Of a DNA stretch of 64,000 nucleotides, positions 44,039 to 53,141 are shown piece after piece. This DNA comes from Pseudomonas sp. R28(2017). Its GTDB lineage: Bacteria; Pseudomonadota; Gammaproteobacteria; Pseudomonadales; Pseudomonadaceae. How positions within the stretch are numbered: position 1 is the stretch's first letter; each line of letters begins with the position of its first letter. The stretch lies in the NCBI RefSeq assembly GCF_002112505.1, contig NZ_NEHW01000009.1:62001-126000 (forward strand). The letters are read 5' to 3'. A program made the translations under genes and the position numbers. The notes below the pieces were generated by a model, which worked only from the letters and a program-made list of their open reading frames with translations, did no database searches and was not told the DNA's origin.

Positions 44039-45658
44039 TCAGACCTTGTCGATATCCACGTCCTTGGTTTCTTTCAGGCAGAAGATCCCCACCACCAGGC
44101 TGATGCCGGTCACCAGCACCGGGTACCACAAGCCATAGAAGATATCCCCGGTATACACCACCAGCGCGAACGACACGGTTGGCAGGAAGCCGCCGAACCA
44201 GCCGTTGCCGATGTGGTAGGGCAGCGACATCGAGGTGTAGCGGATGCGGGTCGGGAACAGCTCGACCATCACCGCTGCCAGCGGGCCGTAGGTCATGGTC
44301 GCAATCAGGATCATCGCCACGATCAGCACCACCACCATCACCTGATTGACCTGCCCTGGGTCAGCCTTGGCCGGGTAGCCCGCTTGTTCCACTGCCGTGC
44401 GCATGGCCGCTTCGTCGAAGCCGTTGATGGTCTTGTCGCCAATGTTCACCACCACATCGCTGCCGGCCACGCTCACCGAGCTGTATGGCAGGCCCTGCTT
44501 GACCAGGAAGGTCTTGACCTTGTCGCACGGGCTGTCGAAGCGTGCCTTGCCGACCGGGTCGAACTGGAAGGTGCAGCCCTGCGGATCAGCCGTGACCACG
44601 ATGGGCGCCTGGCGGCTGGCTGCGTCGATCTGCGGGTTGGCATAGTGGCTCAGGGCCTTGAACATCGGGAAATACAGCACGGTGGCCAGCAGCAGGCCGA
44701 GCATCAGGATCGGCTTGCGCCCGATGCGGTCGGACAGCCAGCCGAAGAACACGAAGAACGGAGCACCGATCACCACGCTGATGATCAGCAGGGTATTGGC
44801 CTGGGCAGGGTCCATCTTGAGCATCTGGGTCATGAAGAACAGCACGTAGAACTGTGCGGTATAGAACGTCACGGCCTGCCCGGCGTTGATGCTGAACAGC
44901 GCCGTGAGCACGACCTTCAGGTTGGGCCAGGAGGTGAACGACTCGCGGATCGGCGACTTGCTGACCTTGCCCTGGGCCTTCATTTTCACGAACGCCGGCG
45001 ACTCGTGCATGCTCATGCGGATCCAGGTGGAGATCGCCAGCAGGAAGATCGACAGCAGGAACGGCAGGCGCCAGCCCCAGGTTTCGAACTGGTCGCCACT
45101 GATGTAGCGGCTGCCCAGAACCACCAGCAATGACAGCAGCAGGCCCAGGGTAGCGGTGGACTGGATGAAACCGGTGTGGAAGCCGCGCTTGCCGGGTGGC
45201 GCGTGCTCGGCCACGTAGGTGGCGGCACCGCCGTATTCACCACCCAGCGCCAGCCCCTGGAGCATGCGCAGGATCACCAGGATGATCGGTGCCGCGATGC
45301 CGATGCTGGCGTAGGTCGGCAGCAGGCCGACGGCAAAGGTCGACAGGCCCATCAGCACGATGGTCACCAGGAAGGTGTACTTGCGCCCGATCATGTCGCC
45401 CAGGCGGCCGAATACCAGCGCGCCGAACGGCCGCACCAGGAACCCGGCGGCAAAGGCCATGAGGGCGAAGATGAAGGCGGTGGTGTCGTTCACCCCGGCG
45501 AAGAACTGCTTGCTGATGACAGCGGCCAAGGCCCCATAGAGAAAAAAGTCATACCACTCGAACACCGTCCCGAGGGATGACGCGAAAATGATCTTGCGCT
45601 CTTCACGACGGCTGGAGGTACTCGCCGTGGCACCCTGCTCTTGGATGTAATCCGACAT
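44039..45658 (-). CDS. MHS-family MFS transporter
   Basis: A 539-residue inner-membrane transporter of the metabolite:H+ symporter group, related to proline/betaine and dicarboxylate carriers. It has 12 predicted helices with the MHS signatures FEWYDFFLYGA near the N-terminus, GRLGDMIGRKYT and GLALGGEYGGAA. An insert of about 100 residues between helices 7-8 is longer than in typical MHS proteins. GAGGACAG precedes the ATG at 45658. Substrate unknown; the neighbouring GMC oxidoreductase gene may be related. Confidence 0.88.
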   Translation of the reverse strand: MSDYIQEQGATASTSSRREERKIIFASSLGTVFEWYDFFLYGALAAVISKQFFAGVNDTTAFIFALMAFAAGFLVRPFGALVFGRLGDMIGRKYTFLVTIVLMGLSTFAVGLLPTYASIGIAAPIILVILRMLQGLALGGEYGGAATYVAEHAPPGKRGFHTGFIQSTATLGLLLSLLVVLGSRYISGDQFETWGWRLPFLLSIFLLAISTWIRMSMHESPAFVKMKAQGKVSKSPIRESFTSWPNLKVVLTALFSINAGQAVTFYTAQFYVLFFMTQMLKMDPAQANTLLIISVVIGAPFFVFFGWLSDRIGRKPILMLGLLLATVLYFPMFKALSHYANPQIDAASRQAPIVVTADPQGCTFQFDPVGKARFDSPCDKVKTFLVKQGLPYSSVSVAGSDVVVNIGDKTINGFDEAAMRTAVEQAGYPAKADPGQVNQVMVVVLIVAMILIATMTYGPLAAVMVELFPTRIRYTSMSLPYHIGNGWFGGFLPTVSFALVVYTGDIFYGLWYPVLVTGISLVVGIFCLKETKDVDIDKV

Positions 45659-45755
45659 CGTTGCTGTCCTCGGCCCGCAGGCCACAGTGATTATTCTTGT
45701 TGTTCCACTGTCGGCAGCTTGTGACCGCGAGCTGCCGCTGTTGCGCGCTCCCGGG

Positions 45756-47402
45756 TCAGGGGGTCGGTACCGCGTCTTCGTTCAGGTAGGTCTGGGTTGC
45801 GGCTCCTTTGAGGATCAGTTGCGCCGCCTTTTCGGCGATCATCAGGGTGGGGGAACAGGTATTGCCGGAGGTGATCTGCGGCATGATCGAGGCATCGGCC
45901 ACACGCAGGCCGGGGACGCCATGCACGCGAAGCTGGTTATCGACAACATCCAGGTCGCCGTTACCCATACGGCAGGTGCCGACCGGGTGGAAGATGGTGG
46001 TGCCGATCTTGCCGGCCGCCTCGAACAATTCCTCCTCGGTTTGCAGGGACGGGCCTGGCAAATATTCCTTGGGATCGAAAGCGGCGAGGGCAGGGGCCTG
46101 GACGATGCGCCGGGTCAGGCGGATGGCGGCTGCGGCGACGCGCAGGTCCTGAGGGTCGCTCAAGTAATTGGGGTCGATCTGCGGCGTGCTGTTCATGTCC
46201 GCGCTGCGGATATCGATGCGCCCGCGGCTGGCAGGGCGCAGGTTGCACACCGAGGCGGTGAAGGCCGGAAACAGATGCAGCGGCTCGCCGAAGCGCTCCA
46301 GTGACAACGGCTGCACGTGATACTGCAGGTTCGGTGTGGCCTGCTCAGGGCTCGAGCGCACGAAGGCGCCCAACTGGCTCGGCGCCATGGCCAGCGGGCC
46401 ACTGCGGTCGTAGAGATAGCGCAGGCCCATGCCCAGCTTGCCCCACAGGCTGTTGGCCATCTGGTTGAGGGTGCGGGTGTTGCGGATCTGGTAGATCAGC
46501 CGCAGTTGCAGGTGATCCTGCAGGTTGCCGCCGACGCCTGGCATGTCGTGGCGCACACCGATGCCCAGGCTTTCGAGCAGCTTGCGCGGGCCGATGCCGG
46601 AACGCTGGAGAATGCCGGGCGACCCCACGGCACCGGCGCAAAGGATGATCTCGCGGCGTGCAGCAAATTCATGCCAGGCGCCTTGCCACAGGGCTTTAAC
46701 CGCACGGGCACGGGTGTTGTTCAACAGCACCTGGTCTACCTGCACGCCGGTCAGCACGGTGAGGTTGGGGCGGTCCTTGATCGGCCGCAGAAAGGCTTTG
46801 GAAGCGTTCCAGCGCACCCCACTGCGCTGATTGACCTGAAAGTATCCACAGCCCTGGTTGTCGCCGGTATTGAAGTCATCGACCTTGCCAATGCCACTTT
46901 GCTCGGCGGCGTCGCGGAACGCGTCGAGGATCGGCCAGCTGTAGCGCTGGCGCTCGACCCGCCATTCACCCGCAGCGCCATGGTGCTCGCTGGCACCGGC
47001 AAAGTGGTTCTCACTGGCCTTGAACAACGGCAGCACATCGTTCCAGGCCCAGCCTTCGTTGCCTTGTGCGGCCCAGTGGTCGTAATCGGCAGCCTGGCCG
47101 CGCATGTAGATCATGCCGTTGATCGAAGAACAGCCGCCGAGCACCTTGCCCCGTGGATAGCCCAGCGCACGGCCGCCCAAACCGGGCTGTGCTTCGGTCT
47201 TGAAGCACCAGTCGGTGCGCGGGTTGCCGATGCAGTAGAGGTAACCGACGGGGATGTGAATCCACGGATAGTTGTCGCGGCCACCGGCTTCGAGCAGCAG
47301 GACGCGGCAGGAAGGGTCGGCGGACAAACGATTGGCCAGCAGGCAGCCGGCGGGGCCAGCGCCTACGACCACGTAGTCGAAGACAGAATCGGCTGATGGC
47401 AT
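45756..47402 (-). CDS. GMC family FAD-dependent oxidoreductase (choline dehydrogenase-like)
   Basis: A 548-residue glucose-methanol-choline oxidoreductase with the FAD loop VVVGAGPAGCLLANRLS at the N-terminus and the GMC signature GCSSINGMIYMRG. The alcohol substrate is unknown; BetA-like similarity is family-level only. GAGG lies upstream of the ATG at 47402. It is divergent from a LysR gene that may regulate it, with a REP pair in between. Confidence 0.88.
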   Translation of the reverse strand: MPSADSVFDYVVVGAGPAGCLLANRLSADPSCRVLLLEAGGRDNYPWIHIPVGYLYCIGNPRTDWCFKTEAQPGLGGRALGYPRGKVLGGCSSINGMIYMRGQAADYDHWAAQGNEGWAWNDVLPLFKASENHFAGASEHHGAAGEWRVERQRYSWPILDAFRDAAEQSGIGKVDDFNTGDNQGCGYFQVNQRSGVRWNASKAFLRPIKDRPNLTVLTGVQVDQVLLNNTRARAVKALWQGAWHEFAARREIILCAGAVGSPGILQRSGIGPRKLLESLGIGVRHDMPGVGGNLQDHLQLRLIYQIRNTRTLNQMANSLWGKLGMGLRYLYDRSGPLAMAPSQLGAFVRSSPEQATPNLQYHVQPLSLERFGEPLHLFPAFTASVCNLRPASRGRIDIRSADMNSTPQIDPNYLSDPQDLRVAAAAIRLTRRIVQAPALAAFDPKEYLPGPSLQTEEELFEAAGKIGTTIFHPVGTCRMGNGDLDVVDNQLRVHGVPGLRVADASIMPQITSGNTCSPTLMIAEKAAQLILKGAATQTYLNEDAVPTP

Positions 47403-47520
47403 GTGCAACCTCGCGCCTGATTATTATTCTTGTCCCGATCCATCTTAGTGAGTAATTTCGTCAAGGAAACACGAGATTTCACGCAGCCGCTGTGCGTTTT
47501 AGCACAGCGGTAAGTCTGTA

Positions 47521-47607
47521 CCGGCCTTTTCGCGGGCAAGCCCGCTCCCACAGGTAAGGAAGGCAATGCTATCCCTGTGGGAGCGGGCTTGCCCGCGAAA
47601 AGGCCGG
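47521..47607. repeat. Perfect inverted REP pair within a divergent promoter region
   Basis: The 34-base copies at 47521-47554 and 47574-47607 (starting CCGGCCTTTTCGCGGGC) are exact reverse complements separated by 19 bases. They end 23 bases upstream of the LysR start and 118 bases above the GMC gene start. A REP pair at a 5' end is unusual. Confidence 0.92.
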
Positions 47608-47630
47608 TGAGAACAGCCACAAGGATCAGC

Positions 47631-48518
47631 ATGTTCGACTGGAACGATCTGCGGTTTTTCCTCGAGTTGCAGCGCAGTGGCCGCCTGCTCAGTGCGGCCA
47701 AGCGCCTCAATACCACCCACAGCACAGTGGCCCGGCACATCGAAAGCATCGAGAAGAGCCTGGGCACGCCACTGTTCGTGCAGCATGCCCAGGGCTATGA
47801 ACTGACCCCATCGGGCCAGGCGCTGCTCAAGCATGCCGAAGCCATGGAGAACGTTGCCCTGCTGGCGCAGGAAGAAATCACCCAGGCCATCACCCCACTG
47901 GGCAAGATTCGCCTGGGGGTTACCGAAGGCATCGGCATCATGTTCTTCACCCCGCGCATGAGCGAGCTGTTCGCCCGCTACCCGGGTCTGGAGGTAGAGC
48001 TGGTGGCCGTACCGCGCTTCGTCAGCATCCTTAACCGCGAGGCAGAAATCAGCATTCACCTGGAGCGGCCCAACGCCGACCTGCTGATCACCCGCAAGCT
48101 CACCGACTACCGCCTGGCGCTCTATGCCAGCCAGGATTACCTGGACCGGGCGCCGCCCCTGCGCAACCGCGAGGACCTGGCCCGGCACAGCTGGATCGGC
48201 TACGTCGATGACCTGCTGTTCAGCCAGGAGCTGCTGTTTCTCAACAGTTTCTGCCGCGCACCGAACGTGGCCTTCCGCAGCACCAGCGTGATCGCCCAGC
48301 AGACCGCCGCCCGCGCCGGCCTGGGTATCGCCGTGCTGCCCAACTACATGGCCCGCCATGACCCGACACTGGTGCGCGTGCTGCCTAGCGAGACCATCCA
48401 GCGCAGCTACTGGATCTGTACCCGCCGCGAGTTGCACAAGTCGGTGCGCCTGCGGGTGGTGTGGGACTACCTGCTGGCGCTGTGCGCGGCGGAACAGGAT
48501 GAGCTGCTAGCTGAGTAG
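47631..48518 (+). CDS. LysR-type transcriptional regulator
   Basis: A 295-residue LysR regulator with HTH stretch LLSAAKRLNTTHSTVARHI and a ligand-binding domain. Divergent from the GMC oxidoreductase gene, which is its probable target. AAGGATC precedes the ATG. Its 3' end overlaps the convergent TauE-type gene by 12 bases. Confidence 0.88.
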   Translation: MFDWNDLRFFLELQRSGRLLSAAKRLNTTHSTVARHIESIEKSLGTPLFVQHAQGYELTPSGQALLKHAEAMENVALLAQEEITQAITPLGKIRLGVTEGIGIMFFTPRMSELFARYPGLEVELVAVPRFVSILNREAEISIHLERPNADLLITRKLTDYRLALYASQDYLDRAPPLRNREDLARHSWIGYVDDLLFSQELLFLNSFCRAPNVAFRSTSVIAQQTAARAGLGIAVLPNYMARHDPTLVRVLPSETIQRSYWICTRRELHKSVRLRVVWDYLLALCAAEQDELLAE

Positions 48519-49325
48519 TGCCTTGCCAGCCAGCAGCAGCGCCGCCAGCCAACCGGCCACGGCAAACAGCTGCTGCAGGCGTGGGCCGGCGATCCGGGTG
48601 GCTAATGGCCTGGCCAGCAGCAGGCCGATCACCGCACCGATGGCGAACGGTGCGCCGATCCGCCAGTGCATCACGCCGGCCAGGCTGGCGCTGACCACGC
48701 TCCCCGTGGAAACCAGCGCGATGACGGCCAGGGATGTCGAGACGATGCTCTTCATGCGCAGGTTGGTGTAGCGGTTCAAGGCGGGGATGATCACAAAGCC
48801 GCCGCCCACCCCCAACAGGCCGGAGAGCAGGCCTGACATCGCCCCGGTAAACGCCAAGGCGCGTGCGCAGGGTAACGTCCAGCGCAAGCGCCCCTGCAAC
48901 GGGTTCAGCACGCAGGGTTCGATGTAGCGATGGGCTTCGCTGCCTTCGCCGCGCAGCGCTTTGGCCGCCTTGCGCCAGATACGCAGGCAGGCGTAGGTCA
49001 GTACGGCAGCGAACACCAGCGCCAGGGGTGTGTTGGGCAAGCGGTGCGCCAGCATCAGGCCGAACGGGGCCGCTGCGATGCCAATCAGTGCGATGAACAG
49101 GGCCGCGCGATAACGCACCAGCCCTTCGCGCAAACCGAGCACCGCGCCCACCGCCGCCGCAAGCCCCACGGCGAGCAGGCCGATGGGCGCCGCTTCGACC
49201 ATCGACAGGCCAAGCCCGAACACCAGCAGCGGCACTGCCAGGATGCCTCCACCGGCGCCGGTCAGCGCCAGCACCGCACCTATGATCGCGCCGAGGCCAG
49301 CGCCCAGCAGTTGATGCTCGATCAC
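48507..49325 (-). CDS. TauE/SafE family sulfite exporter
   Basis: A 272-residue membrane protein with about eight hydrophobic segments and the paired glycine-rich TauE motifs GAGGGILAVP and GVGGGFVIIP. It starts with GTG at 49325, overlapping the SQR stop (GTGA), so it is coupled. In this operon it probably exports sulfite or thiosulfate made from sulfide. Confidence 0.87.
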   Translation of the reverse strand: MIEHQLLGAGLGAIIGAVLALTGAGGGILAVPLLVFGLGLSMVEAAPIGLLAVGLAAAVGAVLGLREGLVRYRAALFIALIGIAAAPFGLMLAHRLPNTPLALVFAAVLTYACLRIWRKAAKALRGEGSEAHRYIEPCVLNPLQGRLRWTLPCARALAFTGAMSGLLSGLLGVGGGFVIIPALNRYTNLRMKSIVSTSLAVIALVSTGSVVSASLAGVMHWRIGAPFAIGAVIGLLLARPLATRIAGPRLQQLFAVAGWLAALLLAGKALLS

Positions 49326-50578
49326 TGTGCGGCCTCGGCATCCAGCGGTTGCGGGCGCGCCAGCCACTCACGACCTTTGAGCATGCCCTGCCAGTACAGC
49401 GGCGGCAGCACCCGTGCCTTGAGCAACCAGGCCACGCGCGTCGGCTGGCGCCCATCGAGCAACCAGCGGGGGAAGCTCGGCGCAACCTTGCCGCCATAGG
49501 TGAACTCGGCCAGGACGATCTTGCCGCGCTCGACAGTCAGTGGGCAGGAGCCATAGCCGTCGTATCGGGCCAGCGTAGGCAGGCGGCCCAGCGCCACCAG
49601 CACATTGTTGGCTACCACCGGCGCCTGCTTGCGCGCTGCGGCGGCAGTCTTGGCGTTGCTGGTGTTGGCCACATCGCCCAGCGCGTGAATGTTGCCGAAC
49701 TGACGGTGGCGCAAGGTATGCGGGTCGACATCGACCCAGCCGGCGGCATCGGCCAACGGGCTTAGGCGAATGAAGTCCGGGGCAACCTGCGGGGGCACCA
49801 CATGCAACATGTCGAAGGCTTCGGTACGGGTTTCGCTGCTGCCGTCGGGTAGCGTACGCACAAAGGTGGCACGCTGGTTGGGGCCATCCACTGCTACCAG
49901 GCGATGGGTGTAATTGAGGTCTACGCCGTACTTGTCGATGTAGGCCATCAACGCCGGCACATAGTCGGGGACGCCGAACAGTACGGCACCGGCATTGAAG
50001 AAACTGGCCTTCACGTCGCCAAGTCGACCATTGCGCAGCCAATGGTCACAGGACAGATACAGCGCCTTCTGCGGCGCACCGGCGCACTTGATTGGCATCG
50101 GCGGCTGGGTGAACAGCGCGCGCCCCTGCTTGAGCTTTTGCACCATTTCCCAGGTGTAGGGCGCCAGGTCGTAGCGGTAGTTGGAGGTGACACCGTTGCG
50201 ACCGAGGGTTTCGCTGAGCCCGTCGATGGCATCCCAGTCGAGTTTGAGGCCGGGGCAGACCACCAGTTGCTCATAACTGATGGCGCGGCCACCTTCGAGG
50301 ATGACCAGTTGGGCCGAGGGGTCGAATTGCTCAACCCGCGCCTTGATCCAGCGCACGCTCCGCGGCATGGCCGAGGCCATGGTGCGGGCAGTGCTCGGCG
50401 CCTTGAACACCCCCGCGCCGACCAGGGTCCAGCCTGGCTGGTAGTAGTGCACGTCGGCAGGGTCGATCAGGGCGATGTCCAGTGACGGGTCACGGGCAAT
50501 CAGGCTGGAAGCAGTGGCGATACCGGCGGCACCGGCACCGACGATGACCACCTTGTGGTGGTCGGCATTGGCAGGCAT
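49322..50578 (-). CDS. sqr: Type II sulfide:quinone oxidoreductase
   Basis: A 418-residue FAD protein at the membrane that oxidises H2S, passes electrons to quinone, and transfers the sulfur to an acceptor such as glutathione. The FAD loop VIVGAGAAGIA is at the N-terminus. The active-site cysteines are C165 in IKCAGAPQK and C345 in GYGSCPL, matching those of mitochondrial SQOR (type II). The ATG at 50578 is preferred over a TTG at 50587. It lies 40 bases after the persulfide dioxygenase gene. Confidence 0.88.
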   Translation of the reverse strand: MPANADHHKVVIVGAGAAGIATASSLIARDPSLDIALIDPADVHYYQPGWTLVGAGVFKAPSTARTMASAMPRSVRWIKARVEQFDPSAQLVILEGGRAISYEQLVVCPGLKLDWDAIDGLSETLGRNGVTSNYRYDLAPYTWEMVQKLKQGRALFTQPPMPIKCAGAPQKALYLSCDHWLRNGRLGDVKASFFNAGAVLFGVPDYVPALMAYIDKYGVDLNYTHRLVAVDGPNQRATFVRTLPDGSSETRTEAFDMLHVVPPQVAPDFIRLSPLADAAGWVDVDPHTLRHRQFGNIHALGDVANTSNAKTAAAARKQAPVVANNVLVALGRLPTLARYDGYGSCPLTVERGKIVLAEFTYGGKVAPSFPRWLLDGRQPTRVAWLLKARVLPPLYWQGMLKGREWLARPQPLDAEAAQ

Positions 50579-50618
50579 GGCAGTCAATCCTGGAATTTCT
50601 GGTAATGGGGCAGGGCAG

Positions 50619-51503
50619 TCAAAGCTTGTTCAGCGGGATCTTCAGGTAGCTCACGCCGTTTTCTTCAGGCTCCGGGAACTGGCCGCTGCGCATGTTCACC
50701 TGCACCGATGGCAGGATCAGCACGGGCATGTCGAGGGTCTTGTCGCGGGCTTCGCGCATGGCCACGAAGCTGTCCTCGTCGATGCCTTGGCGAATGTGGA
50801 TGTTGCTGGCGCGCTGCTCGGCCACCGTGGTGACGTACTGCATCTCGCGCCCGCCTGGCAGGTAGTCGTGGCACATGAACAGCTGGGTCCGGTCGGGGAA
50901 GGCCAGCAGGCGACGGATCGAGCGATACAACGTGCGCGCATCGGCGCCGGGGAAATCGCAGCGGGCGGTACCGTAGTCAGGCATGAACAGCGTATCGCCG
51001 ACGAACACCGCAGTCTCGCCAGCGTCCACAACCATGTAGCTGAGACACGCCGGGGTATGCCCCGGGGTGTGCAGGGCTCGGGCATGCAGGTTGCCGATGC
51101 TGAAGCCCTCTTCGTCTTCGAACAGCACATCGAACTGGCTGCCATCCCGGGCGAAGCCAGGCTCGGCATTGAACAGCGTGCCGAAGACTTTCTGTACCTG
51201 GGTAATGTGCGCACCGATGGCCGTGTGGCCACCGAGCGCTTTCTTGAGGTAGGCCGCCGCCGAGAGGTGGTCGGCGTGGACATGAGTCTCCAGTACCCAC
51301 TGCACCTTGGCATTCAGTTCAGCCACGCGTTCGATCAGGCGATCCGCCGAGGCAGTGCAGGTGCGCCCGGACTTGGGGTCGTAGTCCAGCACGCTATCGA
51401 TCAGTGCGCACTGACGGGTTTCACGGTCCATGACCAGGTAGCTGATGGTCGAGGTCGCCTTGTCATAGAAGGCGTCCACGTGAAGGTTGTTGCCGATGAT
51501 CAT
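50619..51503 (-). CDS. pdo: Persulfide dioxygenase (ETHE1-like MBL-fold)
   Basis: A 294-residue metallo-beta-lactamase-fold iron enzyme that oxidises glutathione persulfide to sulfite. The metal motif THVHADH places H74, H76, D78 and H79; LHTPGHTP and FVGDTLF follow. I choose the ATG at 51503 because GGAGAACGTG lies just upstream. The ATG at 51572 falls inside the sigma-54 promoter element. First gene of the pdo-sqr-tauE operon, divergent from the FisR gene. Confidence 0.9.
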   Translation of the reverse strand: MIIGNNLHVDAFYDKATSTISYLVMDRETRQCALIDSVLDYDPKSGRTCTASADRLIERVAELNAKVQWVLETHVHADHLSAAAYLKKALGGHTAIGAHITQVQKVFGTLFNAEPGFARDGSQFDVLFEDEEGFSIGNLHARALHTPGHTPACLSYMVVDAGETAVFVGDTLFMPDYGTARCDFPGADARTLYRSIRRLLAFPDRTQLFMCHDYLPGGREMQYVTTVAEQRASNIHIRQGIDEDSFVAMREARDKTLDMPVLILPSVQVNMRSGQFPEPEENGVSYLKIPLNKL

Positions 51504-51561
51504 CACGTTCTCCAATTGATCCACCTCGCCCTGTAAAGGGAAGGCGGTGACAGGAGGTTTA

Positions 51562-51576
51562 TCAAGATGCATGCCA
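51562..51576 (-). promoter_or_regulatory. Sigma-54 (-24/-12) promoter of the sulfide operon
   Basis: On the minus strand the element reads TGGCATG-CATC-TTGA, aligned base for base with the sigma-54 consensus TGGCACG-N4-TTGC, differing at C to T and the final C to A. Transcription would start near 51550, about 47 bases before the dioxygenase start codon. Confidence 0.7.
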
Positions 51577-51636
51577 GGGCTTTTTCATGGCGACACACAA
51601 TGAGTCCGGCACGTCACTGACATCTGAAAACTATTC

Positions 51637-51685
51637 TGGCAGCACGTTTGGCAGTCGACTGTCAGCCAATGGCAGTGTTTGGCAG
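51637..51685. promoter_or_regulatory. Candidate FisR upstream activating sites
   Basis: Four copies of TGGCAG start at 51637, 51649, 51670 and 51680, with a roughly palindromic core between them (TTGGC to GCCAA, 51649-51670). They sit 60-120 bases upstream of the sigma-54 promoter, a normal enhancer distance. Confidence 0.6.
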
Positions 51686-51725
51686 TCCTTGTTAACCTGC
51701 GCCAGGTAATCCAACCGGTGCCGTC

Positions 51726-53015
51726 ATGCCTGAATCTCATCCCCTCATCCTAGCTCTGGTTTCCTACCTTGAGCACGATGCCCTGCCGACCATCGTGCTG
51801 GACACCGACTACAACATCCTCGCAGCCAATGCGGCTTATCGCCGGCAATTCGGTCGGGACGAGCAGGCCCCGCTGGGTGAGAAATGCCACCGGGTGTCGC
51901 ACCACTACGCCGTCCCGTGTGACCAGGCGGGTGAGCACTGCCCGATGCGCAAGGCATGGGACAGCAAGGTGCCTGAGCGTGTGCTGCACATTCATCACAC
52001 GCCGCGTGGTCCCGAACATGTGGATGTAGAGTTGCGGCCGATCCTCGATCAAGAGGGCAGGGTGGTCGCCTTCGTCGAACGGCTTACCAGCATCACCCTG
52101 GCTTCCGCGCAACCTCAAGAACAGGGGCTGGTCGGGCGAGCACCTGCTTTCAAGACAGCCTTGGCCAGCCTGCAGCGTGCGGCACCCGCGCAGATTCCTG
52201 TACTGCTCCAGGGCGAATCGGGTACCGGCAAGGAGCTCTTCGCCCGCGCCATTCACATGGGTAGCCCAAGGGCCAATGGCCCCTTGGTCGTTGTCGACTG
52301 CACCGGCCTGACCGAATCGCTGTTCGAGAGCGAACTGTTCGGCTATGAGAAAGGCGCGTTCACCGGCGCCAACCAGCGCAAGATCGGCCTGGCCGAAGCC
52401 GCCCATGGCGGCACGTTGTTCCTCGACGAGATCGGCGAGGTGCCGTTGGCGATGCAGGTCAAGTTGCTGCGCTTGATCGAGTCCGGAAGCTTCCGCCCGG
52501 TTGGCAGCCTGCGCACCGTGCATGCGGATTTCCGCCTGGTTTCGGCGACCCATAAACCACTGAAGCAAATGGTGGCAGAGGGGACCTTCCGTGAAGATCT
52601 GTATTACCGCATCAGTGGCTTTCCAATCCGCTTGCCAGCTTTGCGCGAGCGCGTGGACGATCTGCCTCTGCTGGCCGAGAGCTTGCTGCAGCGCATGGCT
52701 GGCAAGCCGACACCGAGTTTGACCGAGGAGGCACTGCAGCAACTCAAGCTGCATGCGTTCCCGGGAAACATTCGTGAGTTGCGCAACATCCTGGAAAGGG
52801 CACGGCTGTTTGCCGATGACGGGCTGATCCGGCCTGAACACCTGCCGGATGATGTTGGGCCGCAGCAGGCATTGGTCATGAACAGAGGGCGGAACAATCT
52901 GGGCGATCTGGCGCAGGCGCTGGAGCAGTTTCAAGGATCACGCAGCGAGCTGGCTCGTCACCTGGGGCTGAGTGAACGCACCTTGTATCGCCGCTTGAAG
53001 GCGCTTGGCTTGTAG
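51726..53015 (+). CDS. fisR: FisR-type sulfane-sulfur-sensing sigma-54 activator
   Basis: A 429-residue enhancer-binding protein: N-terminal PAS-like sensor (1-130), AAA+ domain (about 140-370) with Walker A GESGTGKE, the sigma-54-contacting GAFTGA and LFLDEIGE, and a C-terminal Fis-type HTH (about 390-429). Sensor cysteines C54, C65 and C72 have the 11- and 7-residue spacing of the C53/C64/C71 triad known in Cupriavidus FisR. It is divergent from pdo-sqr-tauE, its expected target. Confidence 0.88.
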   Translation: MPESHPLILALVSYLEHDALPTIVLDTDYNILAANAAYRRQFGRDEQAPLGEKCHRVSHHYAVPCDQAGEHCPMRKAWDSKVPERVLHIHHTPRGPEHVDVELRPILDQEGRVVAFVERLTSITLASAQPQEQGLVGRAPAFKTALASLQRAAPAQIPVLLQGESGTGKELFARAIHMGSPRANGPLVVVDCTGLTESLFESELFGYEKGAFTGANQRKIGLAEAAHGGTLFLDEIGEVPLAMQVKLLRLIESGSFRPVGSLRTVHADFRLVSATHKPLKQMVAEGTFREDLYYRISGFPIRLPALRERVDDLPLLAESLLQRMAGKPTPSLTEEALQQLKLHAFPGNIRELRNILERARLFADDGLIRPEHLPDDVGPQQALVMNRGRNNLGDLAQALEQFQGSRSELARHLGLSERTLYRRLKALGL

Positions 53016-53141
53016 CCGTCTGCCTTTACCAGACCTTTACCTCTGCCCTGACATAAAGTGGAAAAGGTTGTGGTCTGATCAGTCAACCGTACCCGGCAGC
53101 CCTTACTACCTGCCGGGCGTTAACAGGCAGAGGATCAGCAA

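Noticed and set aside
51504..51572. N-terminal extension of the persulfide dioxygenase
   Set aside because: No ribosome binding site before the ATG at 51572, overlap with the sigma-54 element, and a strong site at 51503.
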